64,000 nucleotides of DNA from Anadara kagoshimensis (taxonomy: Eukaryota; Mollusca; Bivalvia; Arcoida; Arcidae): NCBI GenBank assembly GCA_021292105.1, contig CM037867.1, positions 13,168,183-13,232,182 on the forward strand. Reading direction: 5' to 3'. The notes under the pieces were generated by a model that ran no database searches, was not told the DNA's origin, and saw nothing but the letters and a program-made list of their open reading frames with translations. Every line of letters begins with the position of its first letter. Position 1 is the first letter of the stretch. Of this stretch, positions 30,891 through 42,002 are shown piece by piece. Both the position numbers and the translations under genes were made by a program.

Positions 30891-31480
30891 TTTTAGCTGT
30901 TTATAAATAATATATTGTAGCTAGACTTTAAATATGTTATATATATAGCATACTTATATAATAATTATTATAATTAATTTGCAAAAATACTTGCATATTC
31001 TAGGTTTCCACAAATTTAAAATAATTAATAGCCAAATTTCCAAAATTTGTGAAAATATAGTCCTTTTTAAAGTATTTTTCCACAAATTTGCTAAAATAGG
31101 TTACTTTTTGAAAGAATTCCTCAGAAATTAGTAGCCAATGGCGATTTTGGCTACCAGGAATGGAAACATAGCATATTATTGGCCCTTACTGCTGAAAATT
31201 TTGATATTCTCTTTTATTAATGTCATTGACCATTGAACCTCTGCATAAGATATGTACTCTTCCTCAGGTGAGCGTTAAGGCCCATGGGCCTCTTGTTTTT
31301 GGATGGGAACTAAAAATAAATAAGGTACTGTGTTATGGTAGGCTTGGCACGATAAAGAACCCTACTGTATAATGCCATCAGCGCAATACAGAGGCAAAAT
31401 TTCTGCACCTTCGCCTATAGCTGGCGATGTCTGGATATAAGTGAAATATTATTGACTGGGACCTAAAACATCATGACTCA

Positions 31481-32489
31481 ACTCCAAATTATCATCTTAG
31501 TTTGTATATCTTTATAATAGCTTGTTTTACACATATGGCGATGTGGAAGGGATCAGAAACAAAATTGTACATACAGTACTGCAAGATATCAAAATGAGTA
31601 AACCACAGTATCTTCTTTTTCTTCTTTTTTCATTTTCCCAAAATATTGAAGTTGTCTGTTGATTTTTCCCAATTTCATTCCAAAACGCCCAGAAAAATCT
31701 CTGCTGGGGTCTCAACATACCAGATAATTGTTACTGTAATTCACTCTTGTTATGTGGAATTACAGGAAAACACTCTTCTATAAGAATGGACAGACAGTAT
31801 AATATTTCCTGTCTTTAAATGCAAAAAAAATCCTTTGCCCTAATATTATGAATACAAATACAAAAATATTTACAGTAGATTGAAACCTAATACAAAAATA
31901 TTATGTATTTTTCTAAATCATTGTCTAATCAAGCGTGACAATACCACACAAGATTGGGGCTGTAACTTAATACCCTGACACAGATCAGTAGTAAATATGA
32001 TATGATTTATTGATGAGCCCTCTAATTTGGTGGTCTTGTCCGATACGCATTGTCATCTGCTCATTATCTTAAAGACAACCAAAAAATAATTGACGCAAAA
32101 AATATTTCAAAGTATTGAACTTATGACAAAAAGATTTTTTGGCATGCAAGATAATGTCTTCATAAATACATATGCACCGTCGTCAAAGTTTTGAAATTTT
32201 TTTTGACAAAAAAGAAAAATTGGCAGCTAGATTTTTTAACTGGATCGGAAATTTTGGTAAATATAAAAAATGTTTTATGCATGTTAATTTCAAGTGCTTT
32301 TGTCTTAAAAAATAACTTAAAAAATCAATAAATAACATAGATTTGTAAAGTACATGTATACCGGTAACATGTTCTGGGTGGGTGGATGGTGGTTTAATTT
32401 TGCTGTTTTCATTGGTAGTAGATACCACAAAATTTTATGTCTTTGAAAAGTAAAGTTTTACTTACTGTTGCATTGCCACCAATGGTATA
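31481..32489. other. No feature recognised
   Basis: AT-rich DNA. Short frames at 31527-31718 and 32183-32428 (both minus) show no domain or convincing composition. Confidence 0.3.
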
Positions 32490-32710
32490 TATTTTTCACA
32501 AAACACAATTCTGAATTTTTTCGCAACAAAACTTATGAGATGGTGAAGTGTCTTTTCGTCTGTCTGTGTGTCTGTAATAGATTGTCTGGCCTACTTCTCC
32601 AACAACATTGAAGATATTTTTACTAAAGCTGGTTTGCATGATTATCAGAATATGCTATTCTGTTTACCAGAAGAGATGTCCCCCTTTCAAATTTTATCTT
32701 AGTTTTTGTT
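32490..32710 (+). repeat. Dispersed low-copy repeat fragment
   Basis: GTCTGTCTGTGTGTCTGTAA and CTACTTCTCCAACAACATTG have the style of the conserved 'TCTGTCTG..ACTTTTCC' region seen at 56985-57030 in another dispersed element. Boundaries unclear. Confidence 0.35.
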
Positions 32711-32979
32711 ATGAAAAAGTGTTTAATTAACTTCATTACCAACATATATGGACATTTTCATATTGAGTTTTGACATGAATTTAATTTTATTATATTTTAC
32801 AATTTTTACAGTTAAATGTTTTTTAATTTTATTATCATTACATGTATTTTTTTTTTTGTTATTAAGAAACAAGATTTTTCATTTGTGAATGAGGCTCAAT
32901 ATTACACCCAAACATGGCTTAGGGTTTATAGTCCAGATACCCCATTTTTACTTGGTCACAAACTCCCCCAGCTGAGTCA

Positions 32980-33202
32980 GGGGCCTTAGTGGCAGAATGG
33001 TATAAGGCTTTTGCTTACAGATCACAGTGCCTTTCACCGCCTAGATTTGAATCCAGCTCTGGACAGATCCTAATTTGAAAGAGTGTGTCAGTTTGTTTGC
33101 AAAGGTAGGATTTCTCTAGGCACTCTGGTTTCCTCCACCATATCAGAACTGACTGCATCGATATAAGTGAAAGAATCTTAACTGGGACTTAAAATCCTGG
33201 TA
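32980..33202 (+). mobile_element. SINE C
   Basis: GGGGCCTTAGTGGCAGAATGG head, AGATCACAGTGCCTTTCACC, GATTTGAATCCAGCTCTGG box B, GATCCTAATTTGAAAGAGTG, GGCACTCTGGTTTCCTCC, GAACTGACTGCATCGATATAAG and AATCTTAACTGGG. Confidence 0.8.
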
Positions 33203-33283
33203 GGACTTGCTTTTGTATCCCCACCCATTAAATTCTATTTAAAATTTTTGGAAATTTATTTTTACAGAAATGCTCAAAATGGC

Positions 33284-33517
33284 TTAATTGACACTCGACA
33301 TTACAAAATGGAAGTCACGGTTCTTTTGGATGGGAATTTAAAATAAATGAGATGATTTGTCTTTGTCGGTTTGGCAGGAAAAAGAACCCTGTTGTATAAT
33401 GCCATAATAAGTGCAATGCACAGCAAAATTTTTGCACCTTTGCTTATAGCTCGCAACATCTCAATATAAGTGAAATATTCTTGACTGGGACGTAAAACAC
33501 CATTACTCAACTCAACT
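33284..33517 (+). mobile_element. SINE A, 5' truncated
   Basis: Starts at TTAATTGACACTCGACATTAC and runs through CACGGTTCTTTTGGATGGG, AAAGAACCCTGTTGTATAATGCC, GCTTATAGCTCGCAACATC and TTGACTGGGACGTAAAACACC to CTCAACTCAACT. It lacks the tRNA head. I could not confirm a target duplication. Confidence 0.8.
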
Positions 33518-34279
33518 TGATTTTCTTCGTAGTCAATATTAAAATTTTAGTGGAGGCAACAAATGGAAGTCCTTTCCCTTCCTTTTCCCAACTGAGTTAC
33601 TCAGGACACTTTGCAGTAAAGGTACATTACCAGTAGCATGCTGTCATCATTTATAAATGAATAATATTATAGTTCTTAGCAGCTGGCCACATAAAGGCTG
33701 ATATAACATTAAGAAAATCTTTTTACATGCATTCTTGACGAAATCATTAAAATGAATAAAACAGTTTGAAAATAATGTGTTTACACCAGAAAAAAAAACT
33801 TGTTAATGTTCAGGGAAATAAAGATTTATGGAAATTTTTTCTATTTTTTTCTGCTTACTGGTTTTCATCAAGTTTTGTAACATGAGGAGTTTAATTCAAA
33901 ATTATTTCTTTGAGTGATATAAAATTTAAAATGCTTAACACTCTCAAATAGATGTGTACACAGGAACATACAAAGAATTTCCTGTGTGTGTGTTAGCTAA
34001 ATTACCTGTTTATATTGAGAAACTGTTTGCGGTATTGGCAGATCTATTCAAGGGTATTTACCACATTTTGGGGGAAGAAATATTTACACTTTTTGCTGGG
34101 CTCATTCAGGACTGTTTGATTTTGGGCTACTTGTTTCTAAAGTCTGAATGCCTAATCATATAAAGCCAACACTGTTACAGTTTGTGTAAATTTACTTAAA
34201 TAATTTCAAGTGGGTCTTAATTGTGTTTTTATGTCTTCAAGTCTCCCGTTTTTATTATATGTTTTAACTGGATTCTCTC
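33518..34279. other. No feature recognised
   Basis: AT-rich sequence. The 69-codon frame at 33954-34163 reads as hydrophobic but has no neighbours, motifs or splice signals that support it. Confidence 0.3.
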
Positions 34280-34660
34280 ATTAGTGTAAATATTTAAAAC
34301 CAATTGATATTTAAAAATATTAAAAAATTAATATTTATAAAAACAGGTTGAAAGAATTTCAGAAAAAAATTTGAAAAAATATTATTTGTTAAAAGAGGTT
34401 GAAAAAATGTAAAAAAAAATAATAATAATAAAAAAAAATACGAAAAAAAATTTTGGGAGGGAATTTTTTTAAAAAGGTGATCTGATTCTTCAGTTCTAAT
34501 ATTTAAAATCAATTACCATTTAAATACTTTAAAAAATAAATTTCAAAAAAAAAAAAAAAATAAAAAAAATCAATGTTTAAGCAAGAAAATGTTGTATCAG
34601 ATACCTGACATTAGTATCAATATTTAAAATCAATTGACATTTTCCACAATAAAATAATTG
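34280..34660. repeat. A-rich low-complexity repeats
   Basis: ATATTTAAAAxCAATTGAxATTT occurs near 34292, 34500 and 34620, separated by long A-rich stretches including a run of A near 34545-34560. The minus frame at 34294-34512 is a by-product of T-richness. Confidence 0.6.
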
Positions 34661-34714
34661 AATAAAGCCTTTGAAATCAAAAACAAACATACTACTGCAT
34701 GTTAGAATCACAAT

Positions 34715-35045
34715 CCAGAAGCAAAGTAAAAACTTTGACACTGACAAGTTGGGTTAGACACGTGAACTTCCACCAGGAAAGTGAGGACGGGGCTCCGGAT
34801 GTAGCTGGAAGGGTAAGCAAGCATCTCCTGTTTTAGCTGGCTATAACTGCCACATGTGTATCAAAATAAGTTAAAAACAAAATATCAAAATTAAATAAAA
34901 AAATAAAAAAAAAAACCTCTAGTATGTGTCGAGTGGAATTCGAAAGGCACTGTGTGGTTTTGTGGCTCATAAGCTGGCACATTAGACCATTCAGCAAGCA
35001 AGGCTCTCCTGCAAATACTGAAAAATCAATTGACATTCTTAAAAC
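34715..35045 (+). repeat. Diverged CCAGGRAAGTGAGG repeat region
   Basis: CTTCCACCAGGAAAGTGAGGACGGGGCTCC and a later mirror-like AAGCAAGGCTCTCCTGC resemble the 8640 and 18488 repeats in opposite orientations around an A-rich core. Confidence 0.4.
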
Positions 35046-35369
35046 TTGCCAAATTAAAAAAAGAAATATTACTCAAAAAAATTATTAAAGGGAGCTAACT
35101 GATGATTGCATCATAAAAGTCTAGATTGATCACACATTGATTGACATTAAATGTCCAGATCTGTCATACTAAGTTATCAGAAATAAATATACTTCACGCC
35201 TTGAACTGCCCAGTGGCCATATTCTGCTTGACCAGTCGTCAAGGAATTTGTCACTTAGAATGGACATTAGTAGATATTAAGAATGCATTTGACCCATTTA
35301 TATAGCTATTAATACACAATTTCCTTTTTGTCTACCTTTTGTGAGAAGACCATGATACCTTGTTTAAAC

Positions 35370-35960
35370 AACCCATAAAAATCAGGTCAGGAAAACTTAT
35401 AAACTAGACAAGATTCATTTGTCCCAATAACTATTTGTTGCTTAGGTTATTTATTTAACACATATTTTTTGTTTCAGAATTATAAAATAATTTTTCCCCA
35501 TAAAAATAGGGTCTAGAAAACTTATAACTGACAAGATTCATTTGTCCAAATAACAATTTATTGAAAGATTTCTGAACATGTATTTTTTGTTTAAAAATTG
35601 TAATTTATTGCATTATTTAAAAAAAAATAATTTTGTCATTTGAAAAATTTTAAAACAAAGAGATTTTGATCAAATTGGTATTTTTGAAAATTGAACAAAA
35701 TTGTGGACAAGATTCATTGGTACAAATAGGAAATCTACCAATTAATTGCATTTGTCCAAATAGCAATTTATTGCAAGGTTGTTTAACACATATTTTTTGT
35801 TTTAAAATTACAAATGTTTTGCATTTTAAATATTATTTGTTTAAAAGTAGATCTGTAATTTGTTTGCATCTTAAAAAAAATTAAGTAAATCATCTGAAAA
35901 ATTTAAAGTAGAGAGATTTGTAACCAATTAGGGGTATTTTTTTTAAAATGCACAAAATTG
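35370..35960. repeat. Degenerate tandem repeat, ~125-200 bp
   Basis: ACAAGATTCATTTGTCCAAATA and CAATTTATTGC..AACACATATTTTTTGTTT occur near 35408, 35529 and 35745, with A/T-rich spacers. A partial copy (GACAAGATTCATTGG) lies at 35706. Confidence 0.65.
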
Positions 35961-36111
35961 TATTATAAAAGATTTTGTTTTTTCTTGAATTTTGCATTAT
36001 TTTATGTTTGGATTAAAAATAATTTATTAATAGAAACTATTACCATAAATGAATCAAATAATGTCACCTGAGGGGCAGCATTCACATTTATCGTGATGTC
36101 ATAGACATAGA

Positions 36112-36197
36112 AAAAATCAGTCTGTTAGTGATTGAAAGTAAAATCAGTCTGTTAGCGATTGAAAGTAAAATCAGTCTGTTAGCGATTGAAAGTAAAA
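36112..36197. repeat. 27-bp tandem repeat, 3 copies
   Basis: AAATCAGTCTGTTAGCGATT followed by GAAAGTA occurs three times without gaps. The first copy has GTGATT in place of GCGATT. Confidence 0.95.
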
Positions 36198-36639
36198 TTC
36201 TAAAATACTGGTGATTGGAGATGTACAAGTGGTAATGCTGCTGTTATACCGGTACAAGGTCAAGGAATATCGGTTAAAATCCAAGAATGGCTTAAAAATT
36301 TTACTTTTATGAAGATTTCCATCTCCTTCTAAGGTCTTTTTAATTCCACACCTAAAAGCAGATGCCTTATGTCACAGTAGATGTGGCAGGAACAGAACAG
36401 AACATACATTGCTTATTGCTTGAAATGTCTTGCATATAAGGCCTGAATTTCCACAGCCTTAACTGCATGGTGACATATCGATATAAGTGAAATGATCATA
36501 ATTTTTCACTCATTCTGAACTCTGGGAGGTCAAACAGACAGGTCATACATGTTGAACAATGTATAGAAATTTATTCAGTAAATGTATAATTTATGGGTTG
36601 TAGACATTCATGTATTCACTAGGAATTTGATTATTTTTG

Positions 36640-36845
36640 TTAAAAAAATGTCACCTATCCTAAAGGGTTTCCTATCCTCAAGGGTTCAAGGTCACAATTT
36701 GATCATTTTTGGGTAAATGAATGTCATCTATCCTAAGGAGATCACTGTTTGACAAGGAAAAATATTGAAGCAATGAGTATGTATATGATCAAACAGTACT
36801 GTAGCTAAACCAGGTGAGCTGTTCAAGGCATGTGGGCCTCTTGTT
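36640..36845 (+). mobile_element. 3' end of a Helentron-like element
   Basis: ACCAGGTGAGCTGTTCAAGG..GTGGGCCTCTTGTTTA at 36805-36845 matches the termini of the elements at 26537 and 29307. Upstream TTCAAGGTCACAATTTGATC keeps part of the 145-bp repeat style. The 5' end was not found, so it is truncated or too diverged. Confidence 0.55.
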
Positions 36846-37009
36846 TATTTTAACTTTCTTTATGGTAGGGAAAAGAATAATTTGGCAAATTACAAAACAA
36901 GTTTTTTGTGCAAAATAACACACAAAAAATTGACAGATGTAATTATTTTTTCCTCACATATGATTGATGTTTTTTTGTTCAGATAAATAATATAACTGAC
37001 TTATCCCTT

Positions 37010-37200
37010 TGTGAAATGGGTTTCAATTCACTTGTCTGCCAAAGTTTGTTGATTTTTTTCTAGGCACTCCGGTTTCCTCTACCATTATAAGAACCAATTT
37101 TATTTTCTAGACACTCCGGTTTCTTCCACCATTGTAAGATCTAACTGCCTCGATATAAGTGAAAGAACCTTGACTTGGAAGTATAACCCCATAACTAATA
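37010..37200 (+). mobile_element. SINE C 3' part with internal duplication
   Basis: TCTAGGCACTCCGGTTTCCTC (37063) is repeated as TCTAGACACTCCGGTTTCTTC (37107), then CTAACTGCCTCGATATAAG and AAAGAACCTTGACTTGG. The tRNA head is absent. Confidence 0.7.
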
Positions 37201-38160
37201 AAATTTTAACCTAGATTATTTAATAATGGGTTCCTTTTAACATTGAGAAATTTTTTTAGGGGGGTAGTGGAAATTTAATTTAACAAAAATAAATTCACAG
37301 AAAAAAAATTTAAATATGCCATTAGTCATAATGTTATTGGAGGGAAGTAGAGCCTGGTAATAAATAGAACATAAAAATAGCCATTATAGGCCATGATTAT
37401 AGGTTTTTTTATGACTTGAGCCAATCCCTTCTCAAGTTCATAAAGTCACTTTGTTTAAGGAAAAATACTGTCATCAGGACTAATTTGACGGGAACCTGGT
37501 ACTTATATTTTTAAAGTCTATACTCTCCAGCACACCTTCACCTAGTTATAAATGATATGAATAAATAAAAAAATATTTTTGTTTGAAAAATTACAATAAA
37601 AAGGGTGAATGATTTATATCATCTCTTTATAGGAAGAGTGACTTGGTCGTAAAGAGCTTTTTTACAAGTTTAAACTTAAAAATGTTGAATACAAAGACCA
37701 TTAGAGAGAGGTCAGATAAATTCCCTTCTCCTGTTACCCCCCTCTGTAACACAATATATAAAGATGGGCGCTTTATTGTTACTATTCATACATAGAATTT
37801 TAATGCCAGTCCAAAAAGAGTTTTTCCTGGGCATTCTGTAAAATATGGCTCGTCTGTCTGTCAATGGAGTGAGTAAAAATGGATTTAAAATCCAAGGCAT
37901 TCTGGATTATTTCAATTGTATTGAATGGTTACCAGCTATAGATGAAGTTTAAGAAATTTATACCTTTGAATTGAGAATACAATGGCTTGTTATGACACAG
38001 CTGCCTCAAGACATTAAAGAATATTTCAGACCCCATTATATATATGCCCACAATATATATATGTTTTAACTATGAACTACCGTATGCAATTCTAGTTATC
38101 CATTTATTATGGATTCCAGTCAGGTCATACACAAGACTTTACAATTTAAGATACTACTTC
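37201..38160. other. No feature recognised
   Basis: AT-rich sequence. The minus frame at 37712-37900 has no recognisable motif. Confidence 0.3.
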
Positions 38161-38166
38161 CATACC

Positions 38167-38449
38167 TGACAGAGTGGTAGCTCAGTTGGTAGAGTGCTCG
38201 CTTTGTAAGTGGGAGGTTGTGGGTTTGAACTTCGATATGACCCAAGACTTGAAAGTGGGTGGTGACTGTTCTTTCACCAAGCACTCGGCATTACAATATT
38301 AAGTCACAGTTCTTCCCGATGGTAACTTCAAATAAACGAGGTCCCATATCACAGTAGGCTTGGCACACTAAAGAACCCTGCTGTGTACCGGTAATACCAT
38401 CTGTGCAATATTCTTGACTGGGATGTTAAACACCATTACTCATCTCAAC
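38167..38449 (+). mobile_element. SINE A
   Basis: GAGTGGTAGCTCAGTTGGTAG box A, GGGTTTGAACTTCG box B, CCAAGCACTCGGCATTAC, AAAGAACCCTGCTGTG, then a shortened 3' part (CAATATTCTTGACTGGGATG) and CTCATCTCAACTC tail. The 'CACCTATAGCTGG..AATATAAGTGA' block is deleted. Confidence 0.85.
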
Positions 38450-38690
38450 TCACCTGGTAGAGGACATAGTATTTACTGGTACACCTGTTTTCATTATAAT
38501 GTTACTTGGGAGTGGTATGCTTGTCTGTGGGATACTGACTCTATGTGCTTGCACCTTTAACTCACCCAGAGTAAAAGGCAGATCATAAATCAGACTTGAA
38601 CATCTCAAGCATACATGGCATTGCTCTCTTTGTGAAAAGCTGAAAGATTTCTGATGCGATGCTAAACAACTAAACAACATTTTTCACTTT
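38450..38690 (+). mobile_element. SINE B, 5' truncated
   Basis: Directly downstream of SINE A. It starts ACCTGGTAG and has GGGAGTGGTATGCTTGTCTG, TGACTCTATGTGCTTGCACC, GCAGATCATAAATCAGAC, TTTCTGATGCGATGCTAAAC and AACAACATTT. The short minus frame at 38450-38680 is fortuitous. Confidence 0.75.
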
Positions 38691-38829
38691 TAGTTTTGCC
38701 ATAAGGCATAACATTAACATATTCATATATGGTTTCAAGGGACGATTTTCACTAATTTAATTTTTTACTAGTTCTTTTTAAAAAGAATGTCCTTGCCAGT
38801 TGGTAAAAAGAAATTCACTGCTTGTTATC

Positions 38830-39065
38830 AAAGTGCATTGTAAATACAAATTTTAATTATAGCTGGTTATGTCTTGATACAAGTTTGAAAATATTGACTG
38901 TGGTATATACCACATTTTGCTCACCACTTAAAAACATATATAAAATGATTTATTTGAAATAAAATGAAAAAAATTGCCAAATAGCATTGTAATGTAAATT
39001 TCATTTGTAGCTGGTGATGGTTTGATATAAATTGAAAAATTTTGACTGCCATGTAAACCCCTATT
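38830..39065 (+). mobile_element. Two SINE A tail remnants
   Basis: ATTATAGCTGGTTATGTCTTGATAC..TTGACTG at 38856-38900 and GTAGCTGGTGATGGTTTGATATAAATTG..TTGACTGCC at 39007-39052. Each preserves only the last 60 bp of SINE A. Confidence 0.55.
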
Positions 39066-39593
39066 TCTCTATATTTAAAATAAAAAAGAAGATACATGTT
39101 TATATAATCCAGATTTAAGTCAAATTTTCTTATCAGTAAGAGTCAAGTACATGTGTCCCACATTATATACCTTGTTACCAAAACTTAAAGAAGTCCATAA
39201 TCTACAGAACGCCATATTCTGTGTACAGGTATTTCCTACTACTCCGTACAAAAATCATACTGCAGTCACATTTTTTTCTGATTGAGCATTCAGTAGTGGT
39301 CATGGTCGAGTGGTGTTGAGTGAGCTGGAAGATATGGCCTAAGGGACAATATGAAGCTAGTATTAAGAAACATGGGGTAAATATATCTGTCCTGTTTGTA
39401 TATATTTATCTATGGTGCATACCTAATCCCGAGGAGTCTCTCTTTACTGGACATATATATATAGTGTATATATACACACACGCATGGCGTCCCAGATCTA
39501 AACGTGGGGATGTAAATTTTGGAATTTATTGTATGGAGCACACAAGGACCGAGCTGTCTAAATTCTGATTTTTTTGTGTTCTATATTTTATAG

Positions 39594-39819
39594 GTGTTGA
39601 GCATTACTAGTTACACCTCTGCATGGATTCTGACCCACGGACACAGTCGCTGATTTTCATGAGGATCTGATATCTGTGTATTTAAGTGATATATATAAAA
39701 CATTTTAATGTCAAAAAGACCAGGTTTATTACTTTTTATGTAAATGGATTCAACTACACCTTAACACCACACTGGGATTGGATCTTTACAAGTTTATGAG
39801 CCAGTTAATACATGCCAAG
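39594..39819 (+). other. Candidate exon 1 (5' UTR plus start codon)
   Basis: A pyrimidine-rich acceptor (TTTTTTTGTGTTCTATATTTTATAG) ends at 39593 and GTGAGA follows 39819 as donor. ATG at 39796 opens eight codons (MSQLIHAK) to the donor in phase 0. The interval contains no repeat I recognise, unusual here. Function unknown. This is inference from splice-site quality only. It could equally be chance. Confidence 0.3.
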
Positions 39820-40304
39820 GTGAGATTTTAAATGCTTATTTTTAGATTTTATTATTTTACATAAAATATCATATTTTTTTAAATTTTCAATTGTATCATA
39901 TAATGCTGATGCAGTGATAGATATTTATTTTCACTTTCCATGCTTGAAATTTTGACTAAACCATCTTTTCAGTAAATAAATTTTAAAATTTTATATTTTA
40001 AAATTTTAATTAATTTTTCTCACTTTTTAAAGAAAAAATATAAAAAACGAATGTTTATTATATAATATTATATATATTAAAAAAAAATCAGTACCCCTAG
40101 TTCCCTCCCACACTTTTCATAGAGGTGTGAACAGTTTAATTTTCACACCTTGTCAAGCACATGTTTGAATGTACCTGATATCTTTTGTGTCTGATACAAA
40201 CATTTAGACGATCTTTAAATGTGTTACAACTGATTTAGAACAAATTGAACAAATAAATGTTTTGTGAGGCAAAATAAGTTACTGTTAGGGATATTGTCCT
40301 GGCT

Positions 40305-41390
40305 GATATAGAAAAAGGTATATAGCCCACCACCTTGGTCCACTACCAGGCAGTAAAAGGATATATGACCACCAACCTTGGTCCACTACCAGGCAGTAAA
40401 AAGGTATATGGCCCACCTTCTTGGTCCACTACCAGGCAGTAAAAAGGTATATGGCCCACCATCTTGGTCCACTACCAGGCAGTAAAAAGGGTATATAGCT
40501 CAACACCTTGGTCCACTGCCAGGCAGTAAAAAGGTATATGGCCCACTATCTTGGTCCACTACCAGGCAGTAAAAAGGGTATATAGCCCACCACCTTGGTC
40601 CACTGCCAGGCAGTAAAAAGGTATATGGGCCACCATCTTGATCAACTATCGGGCAGTAAAAAGGTATATAGCCCACCATCTTGGTTCACTACCAGGCAGT
40701 AACAGTGTATATGGCCCATCATCTTGGTCCACTATCAGGCAGTAAAAAAGTATATGGCCCACCACCTTGGTCCACTACCAGGCAGTAAAAGGGTATATGG
40801 CCCACCACCTTGCTCCATCATCAGGCAGTAAAAAGGTATGTGACCCACCATCTTGATCCACTACCAGGCAGTAAAAAGGTATGTGACCCACCATCTTGAT
40901 CCATTACCAGGCAGTAAAAAGGTATATAGCCCACCATCTTGGTCCACTACCAGGCAGTAAAAAGGTATGTGACCCACCATCTTGATCCATTACCAGGCAG
41001 TAAAAAGGTATATAGCCCACCATCTTGGTCCACTACCAGGCAGTAAAAAAGTATGTGAACCACCATCTTGATCCACTACCAAGCAGTAAAAAGTTATATG
41101 GCCCACCATCTTGATCCACTTCCAGGCAGTAAAAAGGTGTATGGCCCATCATCTTGGTCCACTACCAGGCAGTGAAAAGGTATATAGCCCACCATCTTGG
41201 TCCACTACCAGGCAGTAAAAAGGTATGTGACCCACCATCTTGATCCATTACCAGGCAGTAAAAAGGTATATGGCCCATCATCTTGATCCACTACCAGGCA
41301 GTAAAAAGGTATATGACCCATCATCTTGGTCCACTACCAGGCAATAAAAGGTTATATGGCCCGTTATCTTGGTCCACTACCAGATAGCAA
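40305..41390. repeat. 43-bp minisatellite, array 1 (~25 copies)
   Basis: Units contain GGTATATGGCCCACCATCTTG, then GTCCACTACCAG and GCAGTAAAAA. The exact period is 43 bp (e.g. 40921 to 40964). Units differ at a few positions (TATATGG/TATGTGA, TTGGTCCA/TTGATCCA), with neighbouring units sharing types. Non-coding. It lies about 600 bp before a second 43-bp array. Confidence 0.97.
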
Positions 41391-41502
41391 GTACTAAATG
41401 CTTCATATAAAATGTATAGCTCACTTGTTTTACCCTGTACTGAAATTTTAGTTTAAGATTAAAAAAGGCTAAACATGGCTAAATATGTAATAGTAAGGAG
41501 GT

Positions 41503-41580
41503 TCGTACCAGGGATTGAACCTGGTACCCCCCACACTATAGGTGAGTGCTCTACCAACTGAACTATCCAGACTGCTACAT
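41503..41580 (-). mobile_element. tRNA-like sequence, reverse
   Basis: Minus strand: GATAGTTCAGTTGGTAGAGC (box A), then GGTTCAATCCCTGG (box B). Flanking stems are imperfect, so this is a tRNA-derived SINE head or tRNA pseudogene rather than a working tRNA. Confidence 0.6.
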
Positions 41581-41685
41581 TGCTCTCCTGTTAGTTTTGA
41601 GTTTCTCACAATCATTTACACATGGGGAATCTTTCCAAAATTTCCACAGATGGACTTTATATTGTTACTGTGACGAATCAGGCTT

Positions 41686-41768
41686 GATAGGTGGCTGGGT
41701 AGCTCAGTGGATAGAGCGTCTGGCTAGTATTGAAAAAGGCCTGGGTTAAAGTCCCAGTTTGGCCACTG
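41686..41768 (+). mobile_element. tRNA-like sequence
   Basis: GTGGCTGGGTAGCTCAGTGG..GTTAAAGTCCCAGTTTGGCCAC has a possible acceptor stem GTGGC/GCCAC, D-arm box A GTAGCTCAGTGGATAGAGC and T-arm CTGGGTTAAAGTCCCAG. The anticodon arm is irregular and the T loop has TTAAAGT in place of TTCGAAT. More probably SINE-derived than a true tRNA gene. Confidence 0.55.
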
Positions 41769-41879
41769 CATTTTTTCCCTTTCCTGATAGACTAACAATT
41801 GCCATTCCACCACTTCTGAGAGCCATACTTGTCACCATACTTTAACAGGACAAGTAAAACGCTACTTTAACAGAAAGAG

Positions 41880-41978
41880 GAAAATGCAGGAACCAGAGAT
41901 AGATACCCGGCCCTACACTCCAGGCAAGTGCTCTACCAACTCTCTACCGACTAAACTACCCAAACTACCACATTCCTT
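41880..41978 (-). mobile_element. tRNA-like sequence, reverse, with duplicated D-arm region
   Basis: Minus strand: GGGTAGTTTAGTCGGTAGAG then GTTGGTAGAGCACTTGCC, i.e. the box A neighbourhood appears twice, followed by GGGCCGGGTATCTATCTCTGG near box B. It sits directly beside the large 43-bp array. Confidence 0.5.
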
Positions 41979-42002
41979 CCCTGTTATTTTTTTTAATATC
42001 CC

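Larger units (their letters stand above)
29307..31297 (+). mobile_element. Helentron-like element with internal 145-bp repeats
   Basis: The 5' end TTAGCTCACCTGAGCC..GGCTCAGATGAGCT folds into a 14-bp stem. CTCAGGTGAGC near the 3' end inverts the start. The 3' tip has the palindrome GGCCCATGGGCC followed by TCTTG. Inside are a GTCCGTC microsatellite (29358-29415), a conserved CCATATTTGATGAAACTCGG region and a repeat array. Flanking Ts and no obvious duplication fit insertion between two Ts, as for Helentrons. There is no Rep-Hel coding. Alternative: an unrelated bivalve-specific element. Confidence 0.65.
29154..31480 (+). mobile_element. SINE A split by a 2-kb Helentron-like element
   Basis: The SINE head (CCACTGTGGTAGCTCAGTTGG; TTGGAACCCC box B region) runs to AATGAAAGTCAGTT at about 29305. 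It resumes at 31301 with GGATGGGAACTAAAAATAAA and ends with AACTCC. The join reconstructs the usual GAAAGTCA..TTCTTT..GGATGGGAAC order. The insertion therefore landed in the T-run of a pre-existing SINE. Confidence 0.85.

Noticed and set aside
39320..39568. 82-codon + strand frame upstream of candidate exon 1
   Set aside because: Contains a TATA/TG-rich stretch read as repetitive residues. No homology or splice logic; it ends before the acceptor at 39593.
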